A stretch of 64,000 bases of DNA from Limnoperna fortunei (Eukaryota > Mollusca > Bivalvia > Mytilida > Modiolidae): the NCBI GenBank assembly GCA_944474755.1, contig OX104112.1, positions 17,944,273-18,008,272 on the forward strand. The letters are read 5' to 3'. A program made the translations under genes and the position numbers. Below, piece by piece: positions 23,946-36,066 of the stretch. A model generated the notes under the pieces. The model was not told the DNA's origin. It saw nothing but the letters and a program-made list of their open reading frames with translations, and ran no database searches. Each line of letters opens with the position of its first letter. Position 1 is the stretch's first letter.

Positions 23946-25776
23946 AGACTCAGAGGCTAATCAATGATTTGTCATTAGGGTGGCAGTATTTATTTGTCAT
24001 AAAAAGGGGGTGGGGGCGGCGGGTTTTGGACACACTTTTTGGATAACAGGACCTTATAGACACATCCCCATCTATTGATGCTTTTTAAGGGGAACCAGTT
24101 CCCCGTGCACTCCTCTGGCAGCTTCTGGGACTGGTTTCCTAATAACAAGTGCATGTGTTCAGGAATATAACACCAACATGCTTCAGTACAATATTGGTCA
24201 ATACTGGGTCATTCATTTGTAATAAGAGAATATAGTGCATTTTTGTTAAACATAAAAATAGGTTTCCGTTAAAGACTTTGATTGATTTGATCTAAATTAA
24301 CAGCTGAACTTGGTGAACATCATACTTCTCTGTTTGGTCAAAAACGAAAGTAGCTTTTGTCCATGTTCACTTAAAAAATATGAAATATTACAGCAGTGCA
24401 TAATGACGTATAATCTGTACATTCATTAGAGTAACATTGAACATTTTAAACACAATATAGACGGAATAATGCTTTTAAAATAAACATTTACCTGTGGGTG
24501 ATCGTCACGGTACAAACAATGTATTACATGTATATCACATGACCTAATATTTGTTTTTGAGTGCCTATTATGGGGAAGTTTTAAACTCGGAATTATATAT
24601 GCTGATTTTGTCAAAGAACTTGGTGTATTGGCAAATATACAAACAAACTATTTTTTTTATGAATTTAAAAATTACCTAAGGCTCATGTTTTTACCTAGGA
24701 TTTATTGATCCCTCTACTTTTTACTGTATCATGAACACTTTACTGAACACTGTGTAAATAGTGTAATATGGTTACAAAAGCGCAATTATTCCCAATACAT
24801 TTCCCATTTGCGACCCTTGCAATTAAGACCGGTTGTGCGCGAAAAAACTTTAAAGTTTACCCCCCACCCCCCTTTCTTCCGAAAACAGTTTTTTGTAAGT
24901 TGAAATGGAAAACGTCATTATTGACAAGTAAAAAAGTCTTGCAGCAAAAATGACCGAACATTTTAGTTGAAATAATCAGATTTAAAAGACACTGACACAA
25001 TGCCTAGCCTCCAGCTTTAATCGTTTAAAGCTGAATGTTCCAGGATCTTATCAATTTCCTTTCAAATATCGAGGATTTTAATAGTTTTAATTTTTGCTAT
25101 TTTCATAACCCTTACATGCAATCAGATGTGTATTTTCTTCTGCATACTATCTTGGGGTAAATAATTTCCCGGTATAATGTAAACAAATAATCATGCTGTT
25201 GTAACCATATGGAGTTAGCATTTTACCAAAAAATGCGAGCACAGAAAATATAGTAATTAAAAGGAATTTTTGTTGCGAAAAACGATTGTAATATTTTCAC
25301 ACTGTCACAGAATTGTTGTAATTGCCAGGGATTATTGATACATTTATAATTTTTAATGTGTCTAATTTTTAAACGTGCTTTTTCTACTACCACCCCCTCC
25401 CCAAACCCATGTGGCTACTGAATATATTTTGGTAATTAAGGTGCATATTCCTGTAAATCATACAAAACCTAAAACCTTTTACACTGTCTCCGCCACGTAC
25501 ATTCCTCGTTTTTCTGAAAGTTCATTATTTCATAAAGAAAAGCACCTTGTTTTGTAAAGGGTTATCCCACCCTCGATTAGTGTTACTATCCTAATCTAAA
25601 ATCCCCTTTTAGAAACACCCCCCCCCCCTTTTTGAACGACCAATGAAAATGTTTTTATTAATTAAATACGCAAGTCCGCATTATCCGCTTGAGAATGCAA
25701 TTAATTAAGCGATAATGCAGGATGTTTTCAAATGGATGGTGCTGGTAACCCCTTCAAAAAAAGCAAAATAAATATA
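23946..25776. other. Long non-coding interval
   Basis: Contains a G-rich stretch (24005-24030), C-rich runs (24860-24880, 25615-25630) and a small inverted repeat near 25678-25713 (gcattatccgctt / aagcgataatgc). No gene or known element recognised. Confidence 0.5.
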
Positions 25777-25887
25777 CAATATTAGTACATTGCCAGAAAG
25801 TATTCAGTTTATTTGTACGAGCCTTATATACAGGTAGAAATGAGAGTGCAAATAAACTTTATATTTTCTGACAATGTACGAATATTG
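25777..25887. repeat. Small fold-back element with arms of about 46 bp
   Basis: 'caatattagtacattgccag' at the left pairs with 'ctgacaatgtacgaatattg' at the right, and 'cagtttatttgtac' with 'gtgcaaataaact', leaving a loop of about 20 bases. I see no target duplication at its edges. Confidence 0.65.
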
Positions 25888-26225
25888 TTTTTATTCTGAA
25901 ACCAGAAAACACATTGAATACTTATGGAAAACATGAAAAAGTGCACTTCTAGCCGATTTTTTAATTGAAATTTACGGCGCGTATTTGAGTGATAGCCTGA
26001 CGTCACAAACAAATATCGTATTCGACAACAAGCCGTAAACCAGATCAAAATACTAAATATCGTTAGAAGTATGAACAGGGGTACCAGAAGCTGTGGTCAT
26101 TATTTACAAATAAAGCTTTGCTTTATTCGTAGGGTCGTATTTGTATAGTTGAAGCGGTAGTAACAGAATAAATAGTATAATAGTGATGGAAATAATCAAC
26201 AAACTATCATACCTATCACATCACA

Positions 26226-27488
26226 TAGTCTCGATCATCACGACGCTACTATAAGTTATATACGTTCATATACGTAGATATGGAGATTTAAACACCTGAA
26301 GTGCCGCAAGTACTCCCTGAGGCGAAGCCGAAGGGTGTACAGGGGTGCTGAAGGTGTTAAAATCTCCATATCTATGGATATGAACGTGTATAACGAATTT
26401 ATCCCCGATTTTAGTTTGAAATGGAGGATTTTTAGGTTCATTGTCAGCGCAACGTAACGTTTTCTTCATTATCGAAGAAAGTTTGATTGGAATTTGGTAC
26501 AAGTATCGCTTTTTTACAAGGTGTAGGGTACTACCTTTGGTAGAACCCTACAGTTCTCGAAACAAACAGTTTTTTGTTGGATTCAAATAGATGTTGAAAA
26601 ATTAAGTTTTGGCGCTGAATGTCTTGCAGAGACGTCATAAAAGTGTGACGTCGTTGTTTGTCAAACTCCATATCTTTTGTTTCTTTTTCTGTTGCAAATA
26701 AAACACATTTGATGCTTGTTTCCAAGTTTTCATCATCCTGTATATGACGCAAATTAATTACCACTTCAAATAATATGAATGTAGGCGCAGCCAAAATGCG
26801 AGCATAGCACATTGTTCGTTTCGTTACTTCAGAGCCCCCCAACAGTGCCTCTACATTCCATTGATGACGTGACGTCTTATCTAATGTGTTGGTGACGTCA
26901 TAAGACTCAATTTCAAATACAGCGTTTCAGATTGAAAAAAATGTCTACTTTTATATCATATTTTTTTCGTACGTATACAATATTTTCTTCGGATAGCTCA
27001 GCTACCATCTGAAATGGATTGGTTCATATGGATCACGTGACTTTTTTTTACACACACGCATGTAACCGTATAGCTCGCATCTGCGATGCTCGCTATTAAC
27101 GCATCTTACGTACTATTGTGAAACTAACGGTTAGCAACACCCGGGTATATGACCTAGCAACGCCCCGGTCATATTGGTTTTGTAGCGACGTGTAATTGAC
27201 AAATCAAATTCCAGGAATAATACTGATACGGGGATAAAATTGCATCTTTGCGTCTAAATTCATCTCTATAATGAACTCATTATCATTGCGCCCAAAAATT
27301 GGCGTAAGTTTTTGATTGGATGATATTTTTATCGTCAAAAAAATATAGTATAAAAAATTTTACCAATGTTTAAATATTTGAATAAATAAGACCCTAAAAT
27401 AGACTGTTTTGTCTCAACCAATTGGTAGAGAAATTACAACAAGATGATCCCAGAGTCAACTATATATGCGTCTGGATGATCGAGACTA
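26226..27488. mobile_element. TIR transposon copy with 9-bp target duplication, containing a nested fold-back
   Basis: The ends are inverted: 'tagtctcgatcatc' at the left and 'gatgatcgagacta' at the right. Flanks are CACATCACA (26217-26225) and CACATGACA (27489-27497), a 9-bp duplication with one mismatch. 27228-27488 is similar to the reverse complement of the shorter element at 57805-58216 ('ttggtagagaaattacaaca', 'attgcgcccaaaaattgg'). The intervening 26255-27228 is an unrelated fold-back insertion. A 9-bp duplication is typical of Mutator-like elements, but without a transposase the superfamily is only inferred. Confidence 0.8.
26255..27228. mobile_element. Fold-back non-autonomous element, copy 2 (nested)
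   Basis: Starts with a 140-bp hairpin (26255-26394) homologous to that at 7781-7920. Its loop contains a second small inverted pair around 'tccctgaggcgaagccga'. The downstream sequence follows copy 1 but holds about 0.3 kb more (26785-27100). It sits close to the left end of the TIR element at 26226, so it inserted after that element. No coding capacity. Confidence 0.75.
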
Positions 27489-27497
27489 CACATGACA

Positions 27498-28382
27498 CTG
27501 TACTTACAGATGTCATTAGCCTATTTGATAAACTGTGCAAAAGTAATTAAAATGGCGAGACACCTAAATCTGTTATTAAAAGTATCTTTCTTTCAATTGA
27601 AATTTCGTATATGGGGCATAACACATATGATGATAAATTTCATATACAAATGGGGAAAAAGGTATGTGTCCACGAACTTTACCCATGGATCTTACGTTTA
27701 AGGATTTATCTACTTTAATTGCAATGTTGTAGTCACATTGTCCCACATTACACACTTCAGAAAGTGTTTCTCCTGTAAATAAATTGACTGAAAACAAATA
27801 TTCGTGTTCTACAGTAATGCCATAACTTTCAAAATATACAACTTATAAGCAAAAGCAGAAAACAAATGAGAAAATTAGCACTATTTTTTCATGCTGCCAT
27901 GTTTTGACTGCGTACCTTACTTTACGCTACCCGCCATGTTTGCAATGCACCGGAAATTCACAAATAGGACAATGCCCCTTACAGGAAGGAAGAAGAAGTA
28001 AAAGTTTTGTGTAGCTTGACCTCTGGTCTTTATGATTCTCATCATTACTTTATCGTTAAATACTCAGCTCGTTATTATGATAGAGTTATCTCTTTATTAT
28101 GATGTTTACTCGTTATTACGAACCTATAATATCCAGCACATCTAATTGTCGGTATATTAAACGACAAATACACTACTGATATCGTGTAGACATCTACTAC
28201 TTGCATCTTCTTTCAAACATTGCCTTCAGTAGTATAGTTTAGACACGTGTCCTCGGAAGCATTAAATTGATGCATAACATTAATAAAATATATTTGTGTA
28301 TTTATTTATTAGCAACTGCAATTTCCTATTTAAAACTATCTAAAAAAACAGTTCCTTTACACCCGTTACATAAAATTACATG
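27498..28382. other. Non-coding DNA
   Basis: No recognisable gene, repeat or element. Short open frames near 27492-27800 overlap on both strands and match nothing I know. Confidence 0.5.
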
Positions 28383-28645
28383 GATCTCGATGACCAACTG
28401 GTTCGAGTGATCAGTAATATAACTACTGATATCATGCTTTGTCAACATTGAGATTGAGGGTTCGAGTCCTACTGCGGGCATGGTGTACTCGACTCCAATC
28501 ATAATTGACAAGATTGAGAGGTAATCCTACCGAAGGTCAGAGGTTTTCTCCGGGTTTTCGGGGTTTCTCCCGTAATAAAACACTGGACGCTACTATATAG
28601 CTAACATAAATTGCTGAAAGTGGCGTTAAACACCATACAAACAAA
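28383..28645 (+). mobile_element. tRNA-derived SINE, diverged
   Basis: A degenerate head ('ccaactggttcgagtgatca') is followed by a B-box-like 'gagggttcgagtcctactgc', then the family body 'gtactcgactccaatc', 'ttttctccgggt' and the tail 'ggacgctactatatagct', 'gaaagtggcgttaaacacca'. The box-A region is altered, so pol III activity is unlikely. Confidence 0.8.
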
Positions 28646-29369
28646 GCAACAAATACATAATATAACTAAATACTTGATTAATGATTATCGCCTAGCTATA
28701 TGTGTCTCCAGATCGAGTCTAAGTTTATATACCAATGAAATATGTCATTACTAACAACGTGATAAAGGGTGATGCCATATTTCAGAAATTTGAATTATGA
28801 ATCAAATAGAATTTATACAGAAAAAGTTCGGAAAACCGTAACTCTTAGCCGACCATCCGTGAACCAGGCGCGCTGTCAACAATAAATCACGATTTTTGTT
28901 CATATCAGTTTCTTCTTCTTTAGTTAAGTATTTTGCACAACGAGGGACACTCCAATAGATGAAGGCTTAGCAGCCGATGACATGTAACTCCATGTTCTAC
29001 CTGTATTTTTATTTACCTGTAATGTCTGGGGGAAAATCTCGTCGATTCATTCAGTAATGCGGATTGTAGTGACATTATTTCAGCGCTGCGTAATTGGTTG
29101 TCATATTTTAATGAACTTGAATATTTGGTGTAAGAAGAGGTAGTTTATTAGTGTGTTAGCAAATAGGTGAGTGACACTGTTGAAAGATATCAACATTGAC
29201 CACGGCGGATTATATATGCAACTTATATTTGACATTAAAGTACGTCTAGCTAGTTCTTTATGTAATCAAACAAGTGTTAAATTCTACTTAATTTACCACA
29301 TGCATAATTATAAGATGTGGTTTAATTAGGTTGGTCTTTACCTAAAATATCCACTCTTCTATAGAACCA
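28646..29369. other. Non-coding DNA
   Basis: AT-rich with no identifiable feature. Confidence 0.5.
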
Positions 29370-29645
29370 TATAACCATAATTATCTTTCTATGTTATAAA
29401 GTTGTTATCTTTAGACTGAATTCTGAGATTTGCAAGATTTAATATACAGCAAGTAAATTATTCTCACCACTCTACATTGAGACACGCGGGAGGAATGTGG
29501 AACAGCCATGCAGTTGCGCACATTTGTTGCTTTAATGTAGAAATCCACGTATTTGTCATGGTCAAAATCCTAGTAATGCATGTTTACCATAGGTGGGCCT
29601 TATATTAGTGGCTATCGTCAGGGCAAAATATTTATGTTAGATTTC
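29370..29645. mobile_element. Hairpin element, copy D (decayed)
   Basis: 'accataattatc', 'cagcaagtaaattattctca', 'gacacgcgggag' and 'tggaacagcc' match copy C (13160-13340). The hairpin part is reduced to a remnant around 'gtgggccttatattagtggc' and 'tatcgtcagggcaaaatatt'. The right arm appears lost. Confidence 0.6.
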
Positions 29646-30480
29646 TTTAAAAAAGAAAATAGAATATACTGTTTAAAACGAATGCAAAAAGTCTAATAAA
29701 AATATTATTAAGCTGTCAAACATACGATTGCACCTGTTGACGAATATTCCCGTATTTGATCTAAAACATTTATGACGTAACATTTTGAATACCATAAAGG
29801 CCATAGCATCATTGACACTGTATGATCGATTGAAATTTAGGAAGAAAATCAAGGATCAGATTCAGAAGAAAGTGAACTGTCACTTTTTGTGGATCCCCAC
29901 CATTTGAAGACGGCGAGGAGAATAGATCACAGACAGATCATTCGGCAAATACTGTCGATGGTGGGGTTGAATCTCAGTCAATTCAGTCACTCGTATAACT
30001 CCTTACCCGTTTGAACCATACCATTCCAACTGCGATGATTTTGACGAATATGAAAATATCGCAACATTAGAACGACTACTGAATAACTTTTGTTTTTTTC
30101 GAATATAAACAGTACACAGGGTATTAGACATTGGTGATCTTTTAAGAGAAAGAATAGGATATGTTTGGATAGTATTCTATTTAATGACAAAATGTTTCGG
30201 CGAAAACGAACGAGACATTGCCCTTTTATTTCTTCAAATTTCTTAAAAAGCATTCGCCGTTATCATCATTCATATAATTGTTTTCTTTTGGTTTACATTA
30301 TAATTAACCCGTTGTTTTCCTTCATCATTTAAATCTAAATTCGTAAATTCAACTAATTCTTCAACTATGATATTTTAAATTGGCATGGCTGTAAAGTAAT
30401 TTTTTTAATTTTATTTCTCAACATTTTTTTCTTTTTCATCATCCTGATCTGCTGTGAATTTCTTTTTGCAAAGGACTCAC
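29646..30480. other. Non-coding DNA left of the 39-bp array
   Basis: No gene recognised. The satellite begins near 30481, just after 'gcaaaggactcacaatacac'. Confidence 0.5.
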
Positions 30481-31107
30481 AATACACATAATAAAAGTAT
30501 TGTGTGTTGTCCGCACATGTCACGTTGTAATAAAAGTATTGTGTACTGTCCGCACATGTCACGTTGTAATAAAAGTATTGTGTATTGTCCGCACATGTCA
30601 CGTTGTAATAAAAGTATTGTGTAGAGTCCGCACATATAACGTTGTAATAAAAGTATTGTGTATTGTCCGCACATATAACGCTGTAATAAAAGTACTGTGT
30701 AGAGTCCGCACATATAACGTTGTAATAAAAGTATTTTGTTTTGTCCGCACATGTAACGTTGTAATAAAAGTATTGTGTATTGTCCGTACATGTCACGTTG
30801 TAATAAAAGTACTGTGTAGAGTCCGCACATATAACGTTGTAATAAAAGTATTGTGTACTGTCTGCACATGTCACGTTGTATTAAAAGTATTGTGTATTGT
30901 CCGTACATGTCACGTTGTAATAAAAGTATTGTGTATTGTCCGTACATGTCACGTTGTAATAAAAGTAGTGTGTACTGTCCGTCGCACATGCCACGTTGTA
31001 ATAAAAGTATTCTGTACTGTCCGTCGCACATGTCACGTTGTACTTAGAGTATTGTTTACTTTCGCACATGTCACGTTGTAATAAACGTATTGTGCATTGT
31101 CCGTCGC

Positions 31108-31389
31108 CAGGGCGGATACAGGATTTTCGAAAGGGGGCGTTAAAAGGGGATATCGGAAAAGGAGGGCCACAAAGTGGTCCCCCCGCGCCTCACAGAGGCT
31201 CATTTACGGCAGGGGTAATACCGTTAATGCATTAACTTATGGCGAGGATGAGCGGGAATTACATTTTTGCCTATTTCGCTGGATGTTACCCTCCCTGTTC
31301 TCTCTTTTTTCATTTCCTTTTTTTTTTCTTTTTCTTAAATAGGGGGGGGGGGGGCTTACGCACCTTACGGCCCCCTGGATCCGCCACTG
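31108..31389. mobile_element. 282-bp MITE in the satellite, copy 1
   Basis: Termini are inverted: 'cagggcggatacagg' at the left and 'cctggatccgccactg' at the right. Flanks are GTCGC at 31103-31107 and 31390-31394, a 5-bp target duplication matching the satellite variant 'ccgtcgcac'. The interior has a pyrimidine-rich run followed by a poly-G run. A CAG-initial TIR with a 5-bp duplication would suit some hAT-type elements, which is inference. No transposase is encoded. Confidence 0.85.
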
Positions 31390-32455
31390 GTCGCACGTTG
31401 TAATAAAAGTAGTGTGTACTCTCCACACATGTCACGTTGTAATAAAAGTATTGTGTACTGTCCGCACATGTTACGTTGTAATAAAAGCATTTTGTATTGT
31501 CCGTATACATGTCACGTTGTAATAAAAGTACTGTGTAGATCGAGTCCGCACATAAAACATTGTAATAAAAGTATTGTGTGCTGTCAGCACATTTCACGTT
31601 GTAATAAAAGTACTGTGTAGTATCCTCACATGTCACGTTGTAATAAAAGTATGGTGTATTGTCTGCACATGTCACGTTGTAATAAAAGTATTTTTTTTTG
31701 TCCGACATGTAACGTTGTAATAAAAGTATTGTGTATTGTCCGTACAAGTCACGTTGTAATAAAAGTATTGTGTACTTTCCTCACATGTCACGTTGTAATT
31801 AAAGTATTGTGTACTGTCCGCACATGTCACGTTGTAATAAAAGTATCGTGTATTTTCCGCACATGTCACGTTGTAATAAAAGTATTGTGTACTATCCGTG
31901 TACATGTCACGTTTTAATAAACGTATTGTGTATTGTCCGCACATGTCACGTTGTAATAAAAGTATTGTGTAGAGTCCGCACATATAACGTTGTAATAAAA
32001 GTATTGTGTATTGTCCGCACATATAACGCTGTAATAAAAGTACTGTGTAGAGTCCGCACATATAACGTTGTAATAAAAGTATTTTGTTTTGTCCGCACAT
32101 GTAACGTTGTAATAAAAGTATTGTGTATTGTCCGTACATGTCACGTTGTAATAAAAGTACTGTGTAGAGTCCGCACATATAACGTTGTAATAAAAGTATT
32201 GTGTACTGTCTGCACATGTCACGTTGTAATAAAAGTATTGTGTATTGTCCGTACATGTCACGTGGTAATAAAAGTATTGTGTATTGTCCGTACATGTCAC
32301 GTTGTAATAAAAGTAGTGTGTACTGTCCGTCGCACATGCCACGTTGTAATAAAAGTATTCTGTACTGTCCGTCGCACATGTCACGTTGTACTTAGAGTAT
32401 TGTTTACTTTCGCACATGTCACGTTGTAATAAACGTATTGTGCATTGTCCGTCGC

Positions 32456-32736
32456 CAGGGCGGATACAGGATTTTCGAAAGGGGGCGTTAAAAGGGGATA
32501 TCGGAAAAGGAGGGCCACAAAGTGGTCCCCCCGCGCCTCACAGAGGCTCATTTACGGCAGGGGTAATACCGTTAATGCATTAACTTATGGCGAGGATGAG
32601 CGGGAATTACATTTTTGCCTATTTCGCTGGATGTTACCCTCCCTGTTCTCTCTTTTTTCATTTCCTTTTTTTTTCTTTTTCTTAAATAGGGGGGGGGGGG
32701 GCTTACGCACCTTACGGCCCCCTGGATCCGCCACTG
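32456..32736. mobile_element. MITE in the satellite, copy 2
   Basis: Nearly identical to copy 1 and at the same offset in a 1348-bp duplicated block. Flanked by GTCGC at 32451-32455 and 32737-32741. Both copies are followed by the shortened satellite start 'gtcgcacgttg', a shared deletion showing they descend from one insertion. Confidence 0.85.
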
Positions 32737-33291
32737 GTCGCACGTTGTAATAAAAGTATTGTGTACTCTCCACACATGTCACGTTGTAATAAAAGTATTG
32801 TGTACTGTCCGCACATGTTACGTTGTAATAAAAGCATTTTGTATTGTCCGTATACATGTCACGTTGTAATAAAAGTACTGTGTAGATCGAGTCCGCACAT
32901 AAAACATTGTAATAAAAGTATTGTGTGCTGTCAGCACATTTCACGTTGTAATAAAAGTACTGTGTAGTATCCTCACATGTCACGTTGTAATAAAAGTATG
33001 GTGTATTGTCTGCACATGTCACGTTGTAATCAAAGTATTTTTTTTTGTCCGCACATGTAACGTTGTAATAAAAGTATTGTGTATTGTCCGTACAAGTCAC
33101 GTTGTAATAAAAGTATTGTGTACTTTCCTCACATGTCACGTTGTAATTAAAGTATTGTGTACTGTCCGCACATGTCACGTTGTAATAAAAGTATCGTGTA
33201 TTTTCCGCACATGTCACGTTGTAATAAAAGTATTGTGTACTATCCGTGTACATGTCACGTTTTAATAAACGTATTGTGCATTGTCCGTCGC

Positions 33292-33562
33292 CAGGGCGGA
33301 TACAGGATTTTCGAAAGGGGTCGTAAAGGGGGATATCGGAAAAGGAGGGCCACAAATTGGTCCCCCCGCGGCTCACAGAGGCTCATTTACGGCAGGGGTA
33401 GTACCGTTAATGCATTAATTTATGGCGAGAACGAGCGGGAATTACATTTTTGCCTATTTCGCTGGTTGTTACCCTCCCTGTTCTCTCTTTTTTCTTTCCT
33501 TTTTTCTTTTTTTAAAGAGGGGGGGGGCGTACGCACCTTACGCCCCCCTGGATCCGCCACTG
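33292..33562. mobile_element. MITE in the satellite, copy 3
   Basis: About 271 bp, flanked by GTCGC at both ends, and preceded by the same 'attgtgcattgtcc' as the other copies. It is followed by full-length 'gtcgcacatgtcacg', the presumed ancestral junction. Confidence 0.85.
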
Positions 33563-34075
33563 GTCGCACATGTCACGTTGTAATAAAAGTATTGTGTCCT
33601 GTCAGCACATGTCACGTTGTAATAAAAGTATTATGTACTCTCCACACATGTCACGTTGTAATAAAAGTATTGTGTGTTGTCCGCACATGTCACGTTGTAA
33701 TAAAGTATCGTGTATTGTCCCAACATGTCACGTTGTAATAAAAGCACTGTGTAGAGTCCGCACATAAATGGTTGTAATAAATGTATTGTGTGCTGTCAGC
33801 ACATGTCACGTTGTAATAAAGGTATTGTGTATTGTCCGTACATGTCACGTTGTAATAAAAGTATTGTGTACGTTCCTCACATGTCACGTTGTAATAAAAG
33901 TATTGTGTATTGTCGTACATGTCACGTTGTAATAAAAGTATCATGTATTTTCCGCACATGTCATGTTGTAATAAAAGTATTATGTACTGTCATCACATGT
34001 CACGTTGTAATAAAAGTATTGTGTACTGTCCGCACATGTCACGTTTTAATAAACGCATTGTGCATTGTCCGTCGC

Positions 34076-34349
34076 CAGGGCGGATACAGGATTTTCGAAA
34101 GGGGGCGTAAAAAAGCGATATCGGAAAAAGAGGGCCACAAAGTGGTCCCCCCGCGCCTCACAGAGGCTAATTTACTGTAGGGGTAGTACCGTTAATGCAT
34201 TAATTTATGGCGAGGACGAGCGGGAATTACATTTTTGCCTATTTTCGCTGGTTGTTACCCTCCCTGTTCTCTCTTTTTTCCTTTCCTTTTTTTCTTTTTT
34301 TTTAAAGGGGGGCGTACGCACCTTACGCCCCCCCCTGGATCCGCCACTG
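34076..34349. mobile_element. MITE in the satellite, copy 4
   Basis: About 274 bp with the same termini and GTCGC flanks (34071-34075, 34350-34354) and the same upstream 'attgtgcattgtcc'. It differs from the others mainly in homopolymer lengths and a few substitutions. Confidence 0.85.
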
Positions 34350-36066
34350 GTCGCACATGTCACGTTGTAATAAAAGTATTGTGTACTCTCCACACATGTC
34401 ACGTTGTAATAAAAGTATTGTGTACTGTCCGCACATGTTACGTTGTAATAAAAGCATTTTGTATTGTCCGTACATTTCACGTTGTAATAAAAGTACCGTG
34501 TAGAGTCCGCACATAAAACATTGTAATAAAAGTATTGTGTGCTGTCAGCACATTTCACGTTGTAATAAAATTATTGTCTGCTGACCGCACATGTCACGTT
34601 GTAATAAAATTATTGTGTACTGTCCGCACATGTCACGTTGTAATATAAGTACTGTGTACTGTCCTCACATGTCACGTTGTAATAAAAGTATTGTATATTG
34701 TCTGCACATGTCACGTTGTTATAAAAGTATTTTGTTTTGTCCGCACATGTAACGTTGTACTAAGAGTATTGTGTATTGTCCGTACAAGTCACGTTGTAAT
34801 AAATGTATTGTGTACTTTCCTCACATGGCACGTTGTAATTAAAGTATTGTGTACTGTCCGCACATGTCACGTTGTAATAAAAGTATTGTGTATTGTCCGT
34901 ACATGTCACTTTGTAATAAAAGTATCGTGTATTTTCCGCACATGTCACGTTGTAATAAAAGTATTGTGTACTGTCATCACATGTCACATTGTAATAATAC
35001 TATTGTGTACTGTCAGCACAGGTCACGTTGTAATAATACTATTGTGTACTGTCAGCACTTGTCACGTTGTAATAGAAGTATTGTGTACTGTCCGCACATG
35101 TCACGTTGTAATAAACGTATTGTGTATTGTCCGCACATTTCACGTTGTAATAAAAGTATTGTTTGCTGACCGCACATATGTCACGTTGTAATAAAAGTAT
35201 TGTGTACTGTCCGCATATGTCACGCTGGAATAAAAAATAATTGTGTATTGTCCGTACATGTCACGTTGTAATAAAAGTATGATTTACTGTCCGCACATGT
35301 CACTTTGTAATAAAAGTATTGTGTATTGTCCGCACATTTTACGTTGTAACAAAAGTATTTTATACTATCCACACATGTCACTTTGTAATACTAAAGTATT
35401 GTGTACTGTCCACACATGTCACGTTGTAATAAAAGTAATGTGTACTGTCCGCACATGTCACGTTGTAATAAAAGTATTATTTACTGACCGCACATGTCAC
35501 GTTGTAATACAAGTATTGTGTTTTGTCCGGCACATGTCATTTTGTAATAAAAGTATTGTTTTCTTGACCGCACATGTCACGTTGTAACAAAAGTATTGTG
35601 TATTGTCCGCACATGTCACGTTGTAATAAAAGTATTGTTTCCTGACGCACATGTCACGTTGTAACAAAAGTATTGTGTATTGTCCGCACATGTCACGTTG
35701 TAATAAAAGTATTGTGTATTGTCCGGCACATGTCACTTTGTAATAAAAGTATTGTATACTGACCGCACAAGTCACGTTGTAATAAAAGTATTGTGTATTG
35801 TCCGCTCATGTCACGTTGTAATAAAAGTATGATTTACGTCCGCAAATGTCACTTTGTAATAAAAGTATTGTGTACTTTCCGCACATCTCACGTTGTAATA
35901 AAAGTATTGTGTATTGTCCGCACATGTTACGTTGTAACAAAAGTATTGTATACTGTCCACACATGTCACGTTGTAATAAAAGTATTGTGTACTGTCCACA
36001 CATGTCACGTTGTAATAAAAGTATTGTGTACTGTCCGCACATGTCACGTTGTAATAAAAGTATTGT

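Larger units (their letters stand above)
30481..36066 (+). repeat. 39-bp satellite array, roughly 115 units
   Basis: The unit is 'cacatgtcacgttgtaataa' followed by 'aagtattgtgtactgtccg'. Common variants end in 'tagagtccg', have 'tataacg' for 'tgtcacg', or insert GTC before GCAC. Four MITE copies interrupt it (31108, 32456, 33292, 34076). Because 39 bp is 13 codons, four of the six frames stay open and produce 13-residue periodic peptides in both directions; I treat these as artefacts. Each plus-strand unit carries AATAAA. The right end stops cleanly near 36066. Confidence 0.95.

Noticed and set aside
31097..31342. Open frames of 65-100 residues within the four MITE copies
   Set aside because: They run from satellite into the MITE and end in homopolymer-encoded residues. 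They recur only because the block is duplicated.
31108..31389. CRISPR-like array (repeats with intervening sequence at 30-36 kb)
   Set aside because: Units are contiguous 39-bp satellite repeats with no unique spacers, and the genome is eukaryotic. The four interruptions are copies of one MITE.
30481..36066. Long open frames with 13-residue periodic peptides (HMSRCNKSIVYCP-like on plus, CADSTQYFYYNVT-like on minus)
   Set aside because: The repeat period is 39 bp, so any frame without a stop in one unit stays open. Four of the six frames are open at once, which is a property of the satellite and not evidence of a protein.
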